Part shown: piece after piece, positions 7,872 through 17,217 of the stretch
How positions within the stretch are numbered: position 1 is the stretch's first letter
How the letters are laid out: each line of letters begins with the position of its first letter
Assembly: GCF_050038885.1 (NCBI RefSeq)
Contig: NZ_CP143624.1
Location: 4,774,001-4,838,000 of the forward strand
Length of the DNA: 64,000 bases
Direction of reading: 5' to 3'
Source of the DNA: Myxococcus flavus
Lineage (GTDB): Bacteria > Myxococcota > Myxococcia > Myxococcales > Myxococcaceae
Translations under genes and position numbers: made by a program
Notes under the pieces: model-generated
Databases searched by the model: none
The model's input: the letters and a program-made list of their open reading frames with translations, nothing else
Told to the model about the DNA's origin: nothing

Positions 7872-9245
7872 ATGGCGGCGCAGGAGCGGATGTCGAGCGT
7901 GGATGCGCTGTGGTTCCACATGGAGGAACCCGCCAACCTGATGATGATTACCGCCGTGCTCTGGTTCGAGGGCCGGCTGGACTTCGAGCGGCTGAAGGCC
8001 GTGGTGCGCGAGCGGCTGGTGGAGCGCTACCCCCGCTTCCGGCAGCGCGCGGTGCCCGGGTTGCTGGGCATGCCCCACTGGGAGGACGTGGCGGAGCTCG
8101 ACCTGGACGCGCACCTGTCGCGGCTGGAGGTGCCGCCGCCGGGGGACCGCGCGTCGCTGGAGGCGCTGGTGGGGCAGTGGATGAGCACGCCCCTGGAGCG
8201 CTCCCGGCCGTTGTGGCAGCTCCACGTGGTGTCGGGGGCGGACGGGCGGGACGTGCTGCTGGCGCGCCTGCACCACTGCCTCGCGGATGGCATCGCGCTG
8301 GCGCGGGTGCTGCTGACGCTCACGGATGGCGCGGAGGCGGGGCGGGCCTCCGAGGCGCCGGAGCCGCCGCCCCGGCCGGAGCGTGGTGGGCTCGCCGGCT
8401 GGGTGCGGGGGGCTCGGGCGGTGGCGGGCACGGCGCGGGCCGTGTTGCGCAAGGGCGCGGAGCTGGCGGCGGAGCCGATTCTCGCCGGCGACCTGCTGGT
8501 CCAGGGGGCGCGGGGCGCGGCGGCCATGGGGAAGCTGCTGGTGATTCCGCCCGACCCGCGCACGTCGCTGCGGGGCCCGCTGGGGACGCAGAAGCGCGCC
8601 GCCTGGTCAGACCCGGTGCCGCTGGAGCGGGTGAAGGCGCTGGGCCGCGCGCTGGGTGGCACCGTGAATGACGTGCTGCTGGCGGCGGTGACGGGCGCGC
8701 TGCGGCGCTACCTGGAGTCGCTGGGCGAGCCGCCGGAGGACGTGCATGCGCTGGTGCCCGTCAACCTGCGGCCCCTGGATGCGCCCGTGCCTCGCGAGCT
8801 GGGCAATCACTTCGGCGTGGTGTTCCTGCGGCTGCCCGTCCACCTGGGCACGCCCCTTCGGCGGCTGCAGGAGCTGACCCGGCGGATGGAGCGGCTGAAG
8901 CGCTCACCCGAGGCGGTGCTCACCTTCGGGGCGCTGGAGCTGCTGGGCTACACGCCCGCGGCCCTGGAGCGGTGGGCGGTGGACACCTTCGGCTCCAAGG
9001 CGTCGCTGGTCGCCACCAACGTGCCGGGCCCGCGCGAGCCGGTGTCCCTGGCGGGGACCCGGCTGGAGGGCCTGACATTCTGGGTGCCGCAGACGGGGCA
9101 CCTGAGCCTGGGCGTGAGCCTCTTCAGCTACGCCGGGCAGGTGACGGTGGGCGTGGCGGCGGACGCGGGCCGGGTGCCGGACCCGCATGCGCTCATCGAG
9201 GCCTTCCACGCGGAGCTGGACGCGCTCGCGACCGAGCCCGACTGA
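7872..9245 (+). CDS. Wax ester synthase / diacylglycerol acyltransferase (WS/DGAT family)
   Basis: The 457-residue length is typical of the family. The catalytic HHxxxDG motif is intact as HHCLADG at residues 134-140. Downstream are the family blocks with NDVLLAAVTGALRRYL and the PLD/NLRP-like ALVPVNLRP, and the C-terminal segment ATNVPGPREPV that closes the acyl tunnel. The enzyme transfers an acyl group from acyl-CoA to a fatty alcohol or diacylglycerol, making storage lipid at the cytoplasmic membrane. Myxobacteria accumulate lipid bodies during development, which fits, but the substrate is not set by sequence. The stop lies 4 bases from the stop of the convergent response-regulator gene, leaving no room for a separate terminator. 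Confidence 0.92.
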   Translation: MAAQERMSSVDALWFHMEEPANLMMITAVLWFEGRLDFERLKAVVRERLVERYPRFRQRAVPGLLGMPHWEDVAELDLDAHLSRLEVPPPGDRASLEALVGQWMSTPLERSRPLWQLHVVSGADGRDVLLARLHHCLADGIALARVLLTLTDGAEAGRASEAPEPPPRPERGGLAGWVRGARAVAGTARAVLRKGAELAAEPILAGDLLVQGARGAAAMGKLLVIPPDPRTSLRGPLGTQKRAAWSDPVPLERVKALGRALGGTVNDVLLAAVTGALRRYLESLGEPPEDVHALVPVNLRPLDAPVPRELGNHFGVVFLRLPVHLGTPLRRLQELTRRMERLKRSPEAVLTFGALELLGYTPAALERWAVDTFGSKASLVATNVPGPREPVSLAGTRLEGLTFWVPQTGHLSLGVSLFSYAGQVTVGVAADAGRVPDPHALIEAFHAELDALATEPD

Positions 9246-9249
9246 GGCC

Positions 9250-10662
9250 CTACAGCAGGCCGTACTCCTCCAGCTTGTTGTAGAGCGTGCGCCGGCTGAT
9301 GCCGAGCAGCCGCGCCGCCAGGGTCCGGTTGTCCCCCGCGCGCCTCAGCGCGTCCGCCATGGCCTGGCGCTCCATCTCCTTGCGCTGGGACTCCAGCGTC
9401 CGGGCGGAGTCCGCGGCGGGCGCGGCCAGGGGCTCGGAGACGCTCGGCGCGCTGGCGGGAGGTGTCGCGGCCGGCGCCGGCACAGGGGCCAGTCCGGGCT
9501 GGCGCGCCAGCTCCTGGAGGACCTCCGCTCCGCCCAGCACCTGCGTGTCCGACAGCACCACCAGCCGCTCCAGGAAGTTCTGGAGCTGGCGTACGTTGCC
9601 CGGCCACGGCTGGGCCTTCAGCGCCGCGAGCCCGTCGGGCTTGAGCGTGAAGGGGGGGCGCCCGTTCGTCTTCGCGTGGACCTCCAGGAAGTGGTGGGCC
9701 AGCGGCTCGATGTCGTCCGGGCGCTCGCGCAGTGGCGGCAGCCACACCGGTACCACGTTGAGCCGGTAGAAGAGGTCCTCGCGGAAGCGGCCCTCCTTCA
9801 CCCGCTCCTCCAGGGGCTGGTGCGTGGCCGCGACGAAGCGGACGTCCACCTTCACCGTCTGCGTGCCGCCCAGCCGCTCCAGCTCGCGCTCCTGGAGGAC
9901 GCGCAGCAGCTTCACCTGCACGGCGGGGGAGATGTCTCCCACCTCGTCGAGGAACAGCGTGCCGCCGTGGGCCAGCTCCACGCGCCCGGGCTTGCGCGTG
10001 GCGGCGCCGGTGAAGGCGCCCTTCTCGTAGCCGAACAGCTCGCTCTCCAGCAGCGTGTCCGGCAGCGCCGCGCAGTGCAGCTTCACGAAGGGGCCGTCGC
10101 GCCGGGGGCTGGCGTCGTGGACGGCCTTGGCCGCCAGCTCCTTGCCCGTGCCGGACTCGCCGCGCAGCAGCACGGTGGCGGTGCCGGTGGCCGCCTTCGC
10201 GAGGACGGCCTGCACGTCCGCCATGGCCCGGCTCTGGCCGATGAAGCCGCCGGTGGCCCGCGCCTGCTGGCGCCCGTCGTCGCGGTGCGCGCGCAGCAGC
10301 GCCTTGCGGACGGTGAAGAGAATCTCCTCCCGGTCGAAGGGCTTGAGCACGAAGTCCGCGGCGCCCGCCTTCATCGCCTCCACGGCCAGGGGCACCGTGC
10401 CGTGCGCGGTGAGCAGGATGACGGGGACGTCCGGCCAGCCGCGCGACACCTCCGCGAGCAGCTGCATGCCATCCATGCCGGGCATCCGCACGTCGCTCAC
10501 CACCACGTCCACCGGCTTGCTCGCCAGCAGGGCCAGGGCCTCCTGCCCATCGCGCGCCGGATACGTCGTCAGGCCCGCCTGGGTGAGCAGGGCGCCCAGC
10601 ACCTTGGCCACGGCCGGGTCGTCGTCGACCAGCAGCACCGTGCCTTTCAATGACTCGTTCAC
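9250..10662 (-). CDS. NtrC-family sigma54-dependent response regulator
   Basis: The 470-residue protein has three classic parts. The receiver domain covers residues 1-120 with phospho-acceptor Asp57 (SDVRMPG), Thr85 and Lys107 (KPF). The AAA+ domain has Walker A GESGTGKE (168-175) and a complete sigma54-contact loop GAFTGA (215-220). The C-terminal Fis-type helix-turn-helix ends NRTLAARLLGISRRTLYNKL. An Ala/Pro linker separates AAA+ from the DNA-binding part. It starts at GTG 10662, overlapping the kinase stop by 4 bases (GTGA), so the two are translationally coupled and form a cognate pair. Target promoters should be of the -24/-12 type. Confidence 0.93.
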   Translation of the reverse strand: MNESLKGTVLLVDDDPAVAKVLGALLTQAGLTTYPARDGQEALALLASKPVDVVVSDVRMPGMDGMQLLAEVSRGWPDVPVILLTAHGTVPLAVEAMKAGAADFVLKPFDREEILFTVRKALLRAHRDDGRQQARATGGFIGQSRAMADVQAVLAKAATGTATVLLRGESGTGKELAAKAVHDASPRRDGPFVKLHCAALPDTLLESELFGYEKGAFTGAATRKPGRVELAHGGTLFLDEVGDISPAVQVKLLRVLQERELERLGGTQTVKVDVRFVAATHQPLEERVKEGRFREDLFYRLNVVPVWLPPLRERPDDIEPLAHHFLEVHAKTNGRPPFTLKPDGLAALKAQPWPGNVRQLQNFLERLVVLSDTQVLGGAEVLQELARQPGLAPVPAPAATPPASAPSVSEPLAAPAADSARTLESQRKEMERQAMADALRRAGDNRTLAARLLGISRRTLYNKLEEYGLL

Positions 10663-12191
10663 GCGGCTTCTCCAGCGTCTTCGCGCACCAGGCTTCCGTC
10701 GGCGGCGGGCAGGCGCATGCGGACCACCGTACCGCGCCCCTCCCGGCTTGTCAGGAGCACCTCGCCGCCGTGCGCCTCCACCACGCGCCGCACGAAGGCG
10801 AGCCCCAGGCCGCTACCGGTGGCCTTGGTGGTGAAGAAGTCGTCGAAGGCGCGCTCGCGGGTGCGCGCGTCCATGCCCTGGCCGGTATCCTCTACCTCCA
10901 GGGCCACACCCTCCGCGTCCGGCAGCGCGCGCACGGTGAGGGTGCCGCCGTCCGGCATGGCCTCGCAGGCGTTGCGCACCAGGTTCTCCAGCGCGTTGGC
11001 CAGCAGGTCCTGGTCGCCCGCGCACGGCGGCAGGCTCGGGGCCAGCTCGCGGACGATGGACACCTTGCCCGGGCTGGCGAAGGCCTGGAGCGACAGCACG
11101 CCCTCCACCAGCCGGTGCAGGTCCACCGGCTGCGGCAGGGGCTCCACGCGCGCCAGCCGCTGGTACGTGTCCACCACGCGGTCCAGCCGCTCCACCTGCT
11201 CCAGCAGCAGGTCCAGGAACTCGCCATGCGTGTCCCAGGGCCGGCCTCGGGCGTGCTCCTCCTTGAGGTACTGCGCGGCGCCCTTCATCGCGGCGATGGG
11301 GTTCTTCAGGTCGTGCGCCATCTGCGCGGAGAAGCGGCCCAGCGTGGCCAGCCGCTCCAGTCGCTCGCTGCGGCTGACGTAGGCGATGACGCCCCGCCGG
11401 GTCGCCGCCACCAGGGCGAAGGTCACCGCCGTGGTGCAGATGATGAGCGTGCCGGCCTGCGCGACGAAGAGCCGGACGACGGCGAGATAGGCCAGCACGC
11501 CCAGCCCCGCGATGCCCGCCGCGTGCAGCGCGAGCCGCGGCGCGCCCGGGTCGTCACCGAAGAGGCCGAAGCGCAGGGTCGCGGTGACCATCACCGGCAG
11601 GCCCAGCAGCGTGCCCACGTGGCCCAGCCGCAGCACCTCCAGGCCCAGCTCCGCCGCCAGCTCCGTCATCAGCAGGGCCACCACCAGCGTCAGCCCCAGC
11701 AGCACCAGGGCCGCGCGGGCCCGCTCGTCCGGGTGCCGCGAGCGCAGCACGTGAAGGGCCAGGAGCGCGAAGCCCCAGCCCAGCACGGGGATGGCCAGCC
11801 CGGAGACGACCAGCCCGAAGCGCAGCGTGAGCAGGTGCGCCTCCAGGGACGAAGCCCCCAGCGCCACCAGCATGGCGATGGCCAGCACGCCGAAGACGGC
11901 ATAGGCGCCGTACATGGCCCAGGCCAGACGGCGGCGCCGGCCCACGAAGGACAGGATGAAGTGCAGCGCGCACGGCACCGTCATCAGGCCCGCGCTGAAG
12001 CCCACCAGGCGCCAGCCTTCCTCGTCGGCGCGGACCAGCGCGAAGCCGGAGAAGTTCCACGTCGACAGGGCGATGCACAGCACCGACAGCGGCAGGGCCA
12101 GCGGGCTCTTGCCCACGCGCGCCAGCGCCAGCCCCGCCAGGGCGAGCTGGCCCGCGCAGGCCACCAGGCTGATCCACATCCCACCCGTCAT
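10659..12191 (-). CDS. 7TM-type membrane sensor histidine kinase
   Basis: The 510-residue protein starts with about seven hydrophobic helices (residues 5-270), which resembles the 7TM sensor region found in some histidine kinases. It has no separate periplasmic domain, so the signal is probably membrane-borne or bound within the helices. The dimerisation/phosphoacceptor helix has MAHDLKNP with His293. The catalytic domain has an N box NALENLVRNACEA, DTGQGMD (G1) and GSGLGLAFVRRVV (G2). It lies 9 bases downstream of the HEAT-protein gene and overlaps the response regulator, forming a three-gene unit. It should phosphorylate that regulator. Confidence 0.9.
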   Translation of the reverse strand: MTGGMWISLVACAGQLALAGLALARVGKSPLALPLSVLCIALSTWNFSGFALVRADEEGWRLVGFSAGLMTVPCALHFILSFVGRRRRLAWAMYGAYAVFGVLAIAMLVALGASSLEAHLLTLRFGLVVSGLAIPVLGWGFALLALHVLRSRHPDERARAALVLLGLTLVVALLMTELAAELGLEVLRLGHVGTLLGLPVMVTATLRFGLFGDDPGAPRLALHAAGIAGLGVLAYLAVVRLFVAQAGTLIICTTAVTFALVAATRRGVIAYVSRSERLERLATLGRFSAQMAHDLKNPIAAMKGAAQYLKEEHARGRPWDTHGEFLDLLLEQVERLDRVVDTYQRLARVEPLPQPVDLHRLVEGVLSLQAFASPGKVSIVRELAPSLPPCAGDQDLLANALENLVRNACEAMPDGGTLTVRALPDAEGVALEVEDTGQGMDARTRERAFDDFFTTKATGSGLGLAFVRRVVEAHGGEVLLTSREGRGTVVRMRLPAADGSLVREDAGEAA

Positions 12192-12200
12192 GGGCCGAGA

Positions 12201-15089
12201 CTAGAGCATGCCCAGCCGGCGCGCGTTGGCCGGCTCCACCGCCGCGGCCTCCCAGCGGCGCACCGCCTGCTCGCGCTCGGCTTCCGGCGCATCCGCGTAG
12301 TAGCCCAGCGTGTCGTGCAGCGCGCGGCTGAGCTCCTCGATGGCCGCCAGCCGCACATCCAGCTCCCGGTGGCGCAGCGCCGACACGAGCCAGTCCGCGC
12401 GGCGGCGGCTGCGGTTCTCCGTCCACCACACCGACCACAGGCGCGGGTCGAGGCCCAGGGTGGCGCGCGTCACCTCGCGCAGCGCCTCCGCCGCGGCCTG
12501 GGCGCACATCTCGTCGTCGCCGCCCGTGAGGCGGATGAGGCCTTCAATCGCGTCGCGGTCGTGCAGCGTGCCCAGGGCGCGCGCGGCCAGCGAGCGGCGC
12601 AGCGGGTCGCGGCTGTTCAGCTCCTGGCGCAGGTCGCGCAGGGCGGCGTCCAGGCGGGGCAGCTGCTTGAGCGCGGCGGCGGCCACGCGCGCGGCGCTGG
12701 AGATGTCCGGCTCCAGGTCGAAGAGGCCACGCAGCACGCCGTCCACCAGCTCCACGTAGGGCAGGTTGCCGGCGGTGAGCAGCGCGAAGTAGCGCGTGTC
12801 TGCGTCCTGCGAGTCCAGCAGCGGTGACACGGCCTGCGCGGCGGGGCGGCCCAGGCGCGACAGCGCGCCGGGGATGGGCCCCAGCTCGTCCGCCTCGGGC
12901 AGCTCCACCACGGGCAGCCGGCTCCAGGCGGTGGGGCCGGGGAAGTGCTGCGCCAGCACGCGGGCGCTGGCCTCGGGCGAGCGCGCCAGCTCCGCCATGG
13001 CGTTGGCGCGCTGCGCGGCGTCCGGGCCGGTGAGGCGGCGCAGCAGCGGCGCGAAGTCCGGGGGCGGGCGCTCCTCCTGCGACTGCGGGCGCGGCGGCAG
13101 CGCGGCGGCGCGGCCCATGTTTCCGGTGGCGCCACGGCCGAAGAAGGGGCTCCAGCCCAGGCCGGCGACCACCGCGGGCGCGGGGGCGGGCGTGCTGGCC
13201 ACGGGCAGGTCCACGTCGATGCTGAAGTCCTCCTCGTCCGGCGAGCGCAGCTCCGACACGCGCTGCTTGCGGAAGAGGATGAGCTCCTGGAAGGCCGCCG
13301 GCAGGTCCTGGCAGAACAGGATGTAGTCGGACAGGCGGCGCTGGCTGATGGGCCGCTGGCCGCAGTCACCGTAGAGGATGGCCACCAGCCGGCCCTTCAC
13401 CTCCACCGGGTACAGGAAGACGGTGCGCGGCGTCTGGCGGCCGAACTGCTCCAGGTAGTGCCGCGTGAGCGCGTCCGGGGGCAGCGGGCCCGCGTAGCTG
13501 CCGCGGGTGACGGCCACCGTGCGGAAGACGCTGCTGGCGTCGAGCGGCACGGAGACCTGGGTGAGCGGCTCGCCCACCATGCCGTCGCCGCGAGCCTCCA
13601 GGCCCGTGGCGCTGCCTCGCAGCACGGCGAACGCGGCGACGTAGTCGAAGGTCCGCCGGCCGAAGCGCAGCGCGACGTCGATGAGGCGGTCGCGGTCCTT
13701 GGTGGCGTCCTTCAGCGCGGCGCGCGCCTGGGCCAGCGTCCAGTCGGGAACGTCCTGGCTCGCGGCGGGCGCCGAGGGACGGCTCTCCGCTGCCGCGGGC
13801 GGCTTGGGGCGCGCCGGGGACGCCGGAGCCTGCGCGGCGCCACCCGGATTGGGGAAGACGAGGAACGCGGGCTCGCTGCGCGGAGGCGCCGCGGGCTTGG
13901 GCGGTGGCGCCACCGGCGTGGCGAAGTTCAGCGTGGGCGGCGCAGCGGGCTGGGCCGGGGCGGGCGGCCAGACCTGCGGCGTCCCCGTGGCGGCGGGCGG
14001 CGCGGGAGGCCAGACCTGCGGCGGGCCCACTGGAGACAGCACCGGGGGCTGCGGCGCGGCGTCAGCCGCCTGCGGCGTGTGGCCACGGGCGCCCTGCGGC
14101 GAGGTGGCCGGAATGGCTGACGCACCGCCCGGAGCCCCGGCGTTGGCGCTCGGGGATGGGGTGGCGCCATGCGAGGCCCCCACCTGTCCAGCGGACGTGG
14201 AGGGCGTGAGGACGGGCGGACCACCGGCCGTCCCTGCACGGGCGGAGGCCCCATGGGACGGGGCCGTGGACGCCGCGGGCGTGGAGGTCAGCACCGGAAT
14301 CTGCGCGGCCTGCGCGTTGGGGCGCTGCGCGGGACGCGCGGTCGACTCGGCCGACGGCATGTTCAGGCGCAGCGGAGCCCGGACGAACGCGGGAGGCCCC
14401 GGCGGCGGGGGCAGCGGCTCGGGCGTGGCCGCGAGGGCCTCGGCAGGCGGCGGGGGCGGGCGCTGGGCGCTGGCCCCGGGGCGGGATGCCGGCGCGGTGA
14501 CGGCCTCCACCGGAAGGGGCTCCTCCGCGACGGAGCGGGCCAGGCGCTCCACCATGTCCACGCTGAGGGCTTCTTCCTCGGCGGCGGGGGGCGGGGGCGG
14601 CGGCTGTGCCGCCTGGGCCTCCGGGTCCAGCGCCGCCGCGAGCCGGGCGAAGCGCGGGGCCAGGGGCTGGCGGTAGATGGCGGCGACCCACTCGCGGATG
14701 CGGACCTCGGTGGCCACCCACAGCTCGAGCGGCTTCCCCAGCAGGAAGCCGACCTCATCGAGCTCCTTCTTCGGCACCGGGTAGCCGCTGGCGACGTGCA
14801 GCGTGTTGCCGTCGAGCGACAGGGGCACCACGCACAGCCGCTCGGCGATTTTGGGCGGGATGAAGGATGCGACTTCGGGGTTGGGCTCGAAGTCCATCAG
14901 GTTCACCGGCATGAAGCCGGAGACCTCTCCGAGCATCGCGAGCACTTCCGGCTCGGTGGCGACCCCTTGCTCCAGCAGCACGGAGTCCAATTGCCCGCCC
15001 AGGGACTGGTGCTGGCGCAGCACCTCCCCCGCCTTCTCCTGCGTGAGAAGCATGCGTGAGACAAGGAGCTGGGCGAGACGGGCGGGCAT
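12201..15089 (-). CDS. MshEN-domain / Pro-Ala linker / GAF-like / HEAT-repeat protein
   Basis: The 962-residue protein begins with a domain like the N-terminus of type II secretion and type IV pilus ATPases (residues 1-150, with SRMLLTQEKAGEVLR and LCVVPLSLDGNTLHVASGYP). In other proteins such domains can bind cyclic di-GMP, but the ATPase itself is absent here. A 300-residue Pro/Ala/Gln-rich linker follows (about 155-470). Next is a GAF-like block (about 475-620, VSVPLDASSVFRTV, VFLYPVEVKGRLVAILYGDC), then HEAT-type helices (about 680-920, DRDAIEGLIRLTGGDDEMCA). There is no signal peptide. It is probably a cytoplasmic scaffold or second-messenger reader. Its gene is immediately upstream of a histidine kinase/regulator pair, suggesting it feeds that circuit; this is inference. 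Confidence 0.75.
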   Translation of the reverse strand: MPARLAQLLVSRMLLTQEKAGEVLRQHQSLGGQLDSVLLEQGVATEPEVLAMLGEVSGFMPVNLMDFEPNPEVASFIPPKIAERLCVVPLSLDGNTLHVASGYPVPKKELDEVGFLLGKPLELWVATEVRIREWVAAIYRQPLAPRFARLAAALDPEAQAAQPPPPPPAAEEEALSVDMVERLARSVAEEPLPVEAVTAPASRPGASAQRPPPPPAEALAATPEPLPPPPGPPAFVRAPLRLNMPSAESTARPAQRPNAQAAQIPVLTSTPAASTAPSHGASARAGTAGGPPVLTPSTSAGQVGASHGATPSPSANAGAPGGASAIPATSPQGARGHTPQAADAAPQPPVLSPVGPPQVWPPAPPAATGTPQVWPPAPAQPAAPPTLNFATPVAPPPKPAAPPRSEPAFLVFPNPGGAAQAPASPARPKPPAAAESRPSAPAASQDVPDWTLAQARAALKDATKDRDRLIDVALRFGRRTFDYVAAFAVLRGSATGLEARGDGMVGEPLTQVSVPLDASSVFRTVAVTRGSYAGPLPPDALTRHYLEQFGRQTPRTVFLYPVEVKGRLVAILYGDCGQRPISQRRLSDYILFCQDLPAAFQELILFRKQRVSELRSPDEEDFSIDVDLPVASTPAPAPAVVAGLGWSPFFGRGATGNMGRAAALPPRPQSQEERPPPDFAPLLRRLTGPDAAQRANAMAELARSPEASARVLAQHFPGPTAWSRLPVVELPEADELGPIPGALSRLGRPAAQAVSPLLDSQDADTRYFALLTAGNLPYVELVDGVLRGLFDLEPDISSAARVAAAALKQLPRLDAALRDLRQELNSRDPLRRSLAARALGTLHDRDAIEGLIRLTGGDDEMCAQAAAEALREVTRATLGLDPRLWSVWWTENRSRRRADWLVSALRHRELDVRLAAIEELSRALHDTLGYYADAPEAEREQAVRRWEAAAVEPANARRLGML

Positions 15090-15141
15090 GTAGGACGCGG
15101 CATCTTACGGCCGCGGCCGCAAGGCACAATGAGCCGGTGGT

Positions 15142-16677
15142 TCAGCTCGGTTGAACGACGAAGGTGGACGTCAGCTTGTCATGAAGCGTCTGCCCGCGCC
15201 GGTCGAAAAGCGCCATCCAGAAGCCACCGAGGAAGAAGGCGAAGGACACGCTGGCCAGCAGGGCGCGCACGATGGCACGGCCCGGCGCGGGGGCCAGGCC
15301 ATGTGTGTCCACCAGCCGAAGCCCCAGGAGCAGCCGGCCGAGCGTCCGGCCATTCCAGAGGAAGGCGGCGACGGCGCAGTACACGAGCCCCAGGACCAGG
15401 ACCAGGAAGAAGCCGGGGACGAGGATGGTGTGGAGGGCACGCAGCCAGGCCACGAAGGCATCGAGCCCCGTGAGCCCCGCCGCGGGCGCCTTGGCCCCCG
15501 TCACCGACGAAGCGAGGGTGATGTAGAGCGCGGCGACCCCGGCGATGGCCGCCGCGTCGATGGAGAAGGACAGCAGCCGCCGCCACAGCGCGGCCGGGCG
15601 GGCGTGGACCTCCGTGGTGTCCGACGCGGCCTTCGCCCGGGACGAGGGCGTCCGGATGGCCTCGGAGCGCGCCACACCCACCGACACCCCTGGGAGGAGG
15701 GGCTCCAGGTGGGGCAGGCCGGTGGGTGCCTGTTCCAGCGGGGGCAAGCCGGCGGGGCCCGCTGCCGCGTGCTCCATCCGGGGAAGGCCCGCGGAGGACG
15801 CCACGGGCGCCTCGGCCGGAGGCGCTGGCGGCTCCATTCGGGGCAGTCCCGGGGAGGCCGGGGCCGGCGCGGCCTGGGGAAGGCTGACCGGGGCAATGGC
15901 CGGTGCCGCCATCTGCGCCGGAGCCTGGGGCCGCGGCGCCGGGGCCACCGGGGGCGTGCCGTAGGCGGGCGTCATGGGCGAGCCGGTCGCCGGAGCGACG
16001 CGGGGGTGCGCGGCGTGAGGAGCGCCCGTTCCAGGCGGTGCAACGCGGGGCGCGGCGGCGCCAGGCTGAGCGGCATGCGGAGCCCCCGCTCCAGGCGGTG
16101 CGGCGCGAGGCGCGGCCTGCTGCGCGGCGGCGCCAGGCTGAGCGGCATGCGGGGCACCCACCCCAGGCGGTGCGGCGCGGGGCGCGGCGGCGCCGGGCTG
16201 AGCGGTGTGCGGGGCACCCACTCCAGGCGGTGCGGCGCGGGGCGCGGCCTGCGGTGCGCCGGCTCCGGGCTGCGCGGGGTGCGGCGCTCCCGCCACGGGC
16301 GGTGCGGCGCGGGGCGCGGCCTGTTGCGCCACCGGGCGCGGCGACACCTCGGAAGGCTGCGCGGCGCGAAGGGCCTCGGCGCCGGGCTGCTGCAAGGGGC
16401 GGGGCTGCGCGGTGCGCGGCGCGGCGGCTCCGGGCAGGGGCGTGGAGAGCGGGGCCACCGAAGGAGGAGGCGGCGGTGCGTGCTGCGCCAGGTCGGCGAA
16501 GGTCGGCAGGCCCGGGAGCGTGGACACCTCTTCCGCGCGCTGCTCCGCGCGGCGGTCGATGCGGATGTCGCGATCGAGGAGGCTGGGCACTCCGGGGGCG
16601 CGGGGCGTGACGGCGTCGCAGGCGGAGCACTCACCCACGGGTGGAAGCACGGCACCGCATTTCAAGCACTTGGACAA
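15142..16677 (-). CDS. Zinc-ribbon, Pro/Ala-repeat, RDD-family membrane protein
   Basis: I place the start at TTG 16677, because a strong Shine-Dalgarno (GGAGGAG) ends 5 bases upstream and the protein then begins directly with a zinc ribbon, SKCLKCGAVLPPVGECSACD. This gives 511 residues. After about residue 90 comes a long low-complexity Pro/Ala/Gln region containing tandem units of about 20 residues of the form APPGVGAPHAAQPGAAAPRA. The last 150 residues form an RDD domain with three to four membrane helices (WRRLLSFSIDAAAIAGVAAL, FLVLVLGLVYCAVAAFLW, RTLGRLLLGLRLVD). RDD proteins are membrane proteins of poorly defined transport or adaptor role. The zinc ribbon should face the cytoplasm. The next gene downstream on this strand begins at 15089. 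Confidence 0.75.
   Translation of the reverse strand: MSKCLKCGAVLPPVGECSACDAVTPRAPGVPSLLDRDIRIDRRAEQRAEEVSTLPGLPTFADLAQHAPPPPPSVAPLSTPLPGAAAPRTAQPRPLQQPGAEALRAAQPSEVSPRPVAQQAAPRAAPPVAGAPHPAQPGAGAPQAAPRAAPPGVGAPHTAQPGAAAPRAAPPGVGAPHAAQPGAAAQQAAPRAAPPGAGAPHAAQPGAAAPRVAPPGTGAPHAAHPRVAPATGSPMTPAYGTPPVAPAPRPQAPAQMAAPAIAPVSLPQAAPAPASPGLPRMEPPAPPAEAPVASSAGLPRMEHAAAGPAGLPPLEQAPTGLPHLEPLLPGVSVGVARSEAIRTPSSRAKAASDTTEVHARPAALWRRLLSFSIDAAAIAGVAALYITLASSVTGAKAPAAGLTGLDAFVAWLRALHTILVPGFFLVLVLGLVYCAVAAFLWNGRTLGRLLLGLRLVDTHGLAPAPGRAIVRALLASVSFAFFLGGFWMALFDRRGQTLHDKLTSTFVVQPS
15990..16340. repeat. Degenerate tandem repeat of about 60 bp inside the RDD-protein gene
   Basis: Successive blocks recur on the plus strand at about 57-72 base spacing with the core AGGCGGTGCGGCGCG followed by a GGCTGAGCGG-type segment (near 16037, 16096, 16168, 16228 and 16300). 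On the coding strand they give repeats of the form APPGxGAPHxAQPGA. Unit length stays a multiple of three, so the repeats can expand or contract without breaking the frame. Confidence 0.7.
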
Positions 16678-16840
16678 CGAAACTCCTCCGGCTGGACGAC
16701 TGCTACATGAAAAGACAGCCATGAGCCGGGGGCAAGAAAAGTGCGAGCCCCCGAGGCCCCTCGCTCGAGGAACCGTCAGGGGCTCGTCACCACGTCATGC
16801 CCACGCCGTCTGGGGACGTGGCGTGGAGAGGCCTTCACTC

Positions 16841-17107
16841 TCAGGCGTGTACGCGTCGTCGTCCCGCTGCGCCCACCAGCAGGAGCACGACGATGGCACC
16901 AATCACCGACATGATGATGCCCGAGGGCCTCAGGTCGAAGAGCCGCCCATCGCGCTGGAACAGCGAGCCGACGAGGCCACCCACGAGCGAGCCGACCATG
17001 CCCAGCAACGTGGTTGCGATCAGCCCCATGCTCTGTTTCCCGGGAAGGATGGCGCGGGCGATGAGACCCGCGATGAGGCCGATGACGATGAATGCGATGA
17101 TCCCCAT
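16841..17107 (-). CDS. GlsB/YeaQ/YmgE-family small membrane protein
   Basis: The 88-residue protein starts at ATG 17107, six bases after Shine-Dalgarno AGGAGAG. It has the family pattern MGIIAFIVIGLIAGLIARAI, LPGKQSMG, LIATTLLGMVGSLVGGLVG and a third hydrophobic helix (IIMSVIGAIVVLLLVGAAG) before a short basic tail GRRRVHA. Members are stress-associated inner-membrane proteins of unknown biochemical function, often induced by envelope or acid stress. The gene lies alone between the RDD-protein gene and rsmE, all on the minus strand, with over 100 bases of spacer on each side, so it probably has its own promoter. Confidence 0.9.
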   Translation of the reverse strand: MGIIAFIVIGLIAGLIARAILPGKQSMGLIATTLLGMVGSLVGGLVGSLFQRDGRLFDLRPSGIIMSVIGAIVVLLLVGAAGRRRVHA

Positions 17108-17217
17108 GAGCGTCTCTCCTGTGTTGAGGGACCACACGAGGTCCCCTTCGGCAGAAACGTAGGAATCATCTTTGGACAGTGTGAACCGCGCACGCCGGGC
17201 GCCCGGCTGCCCCCCTA

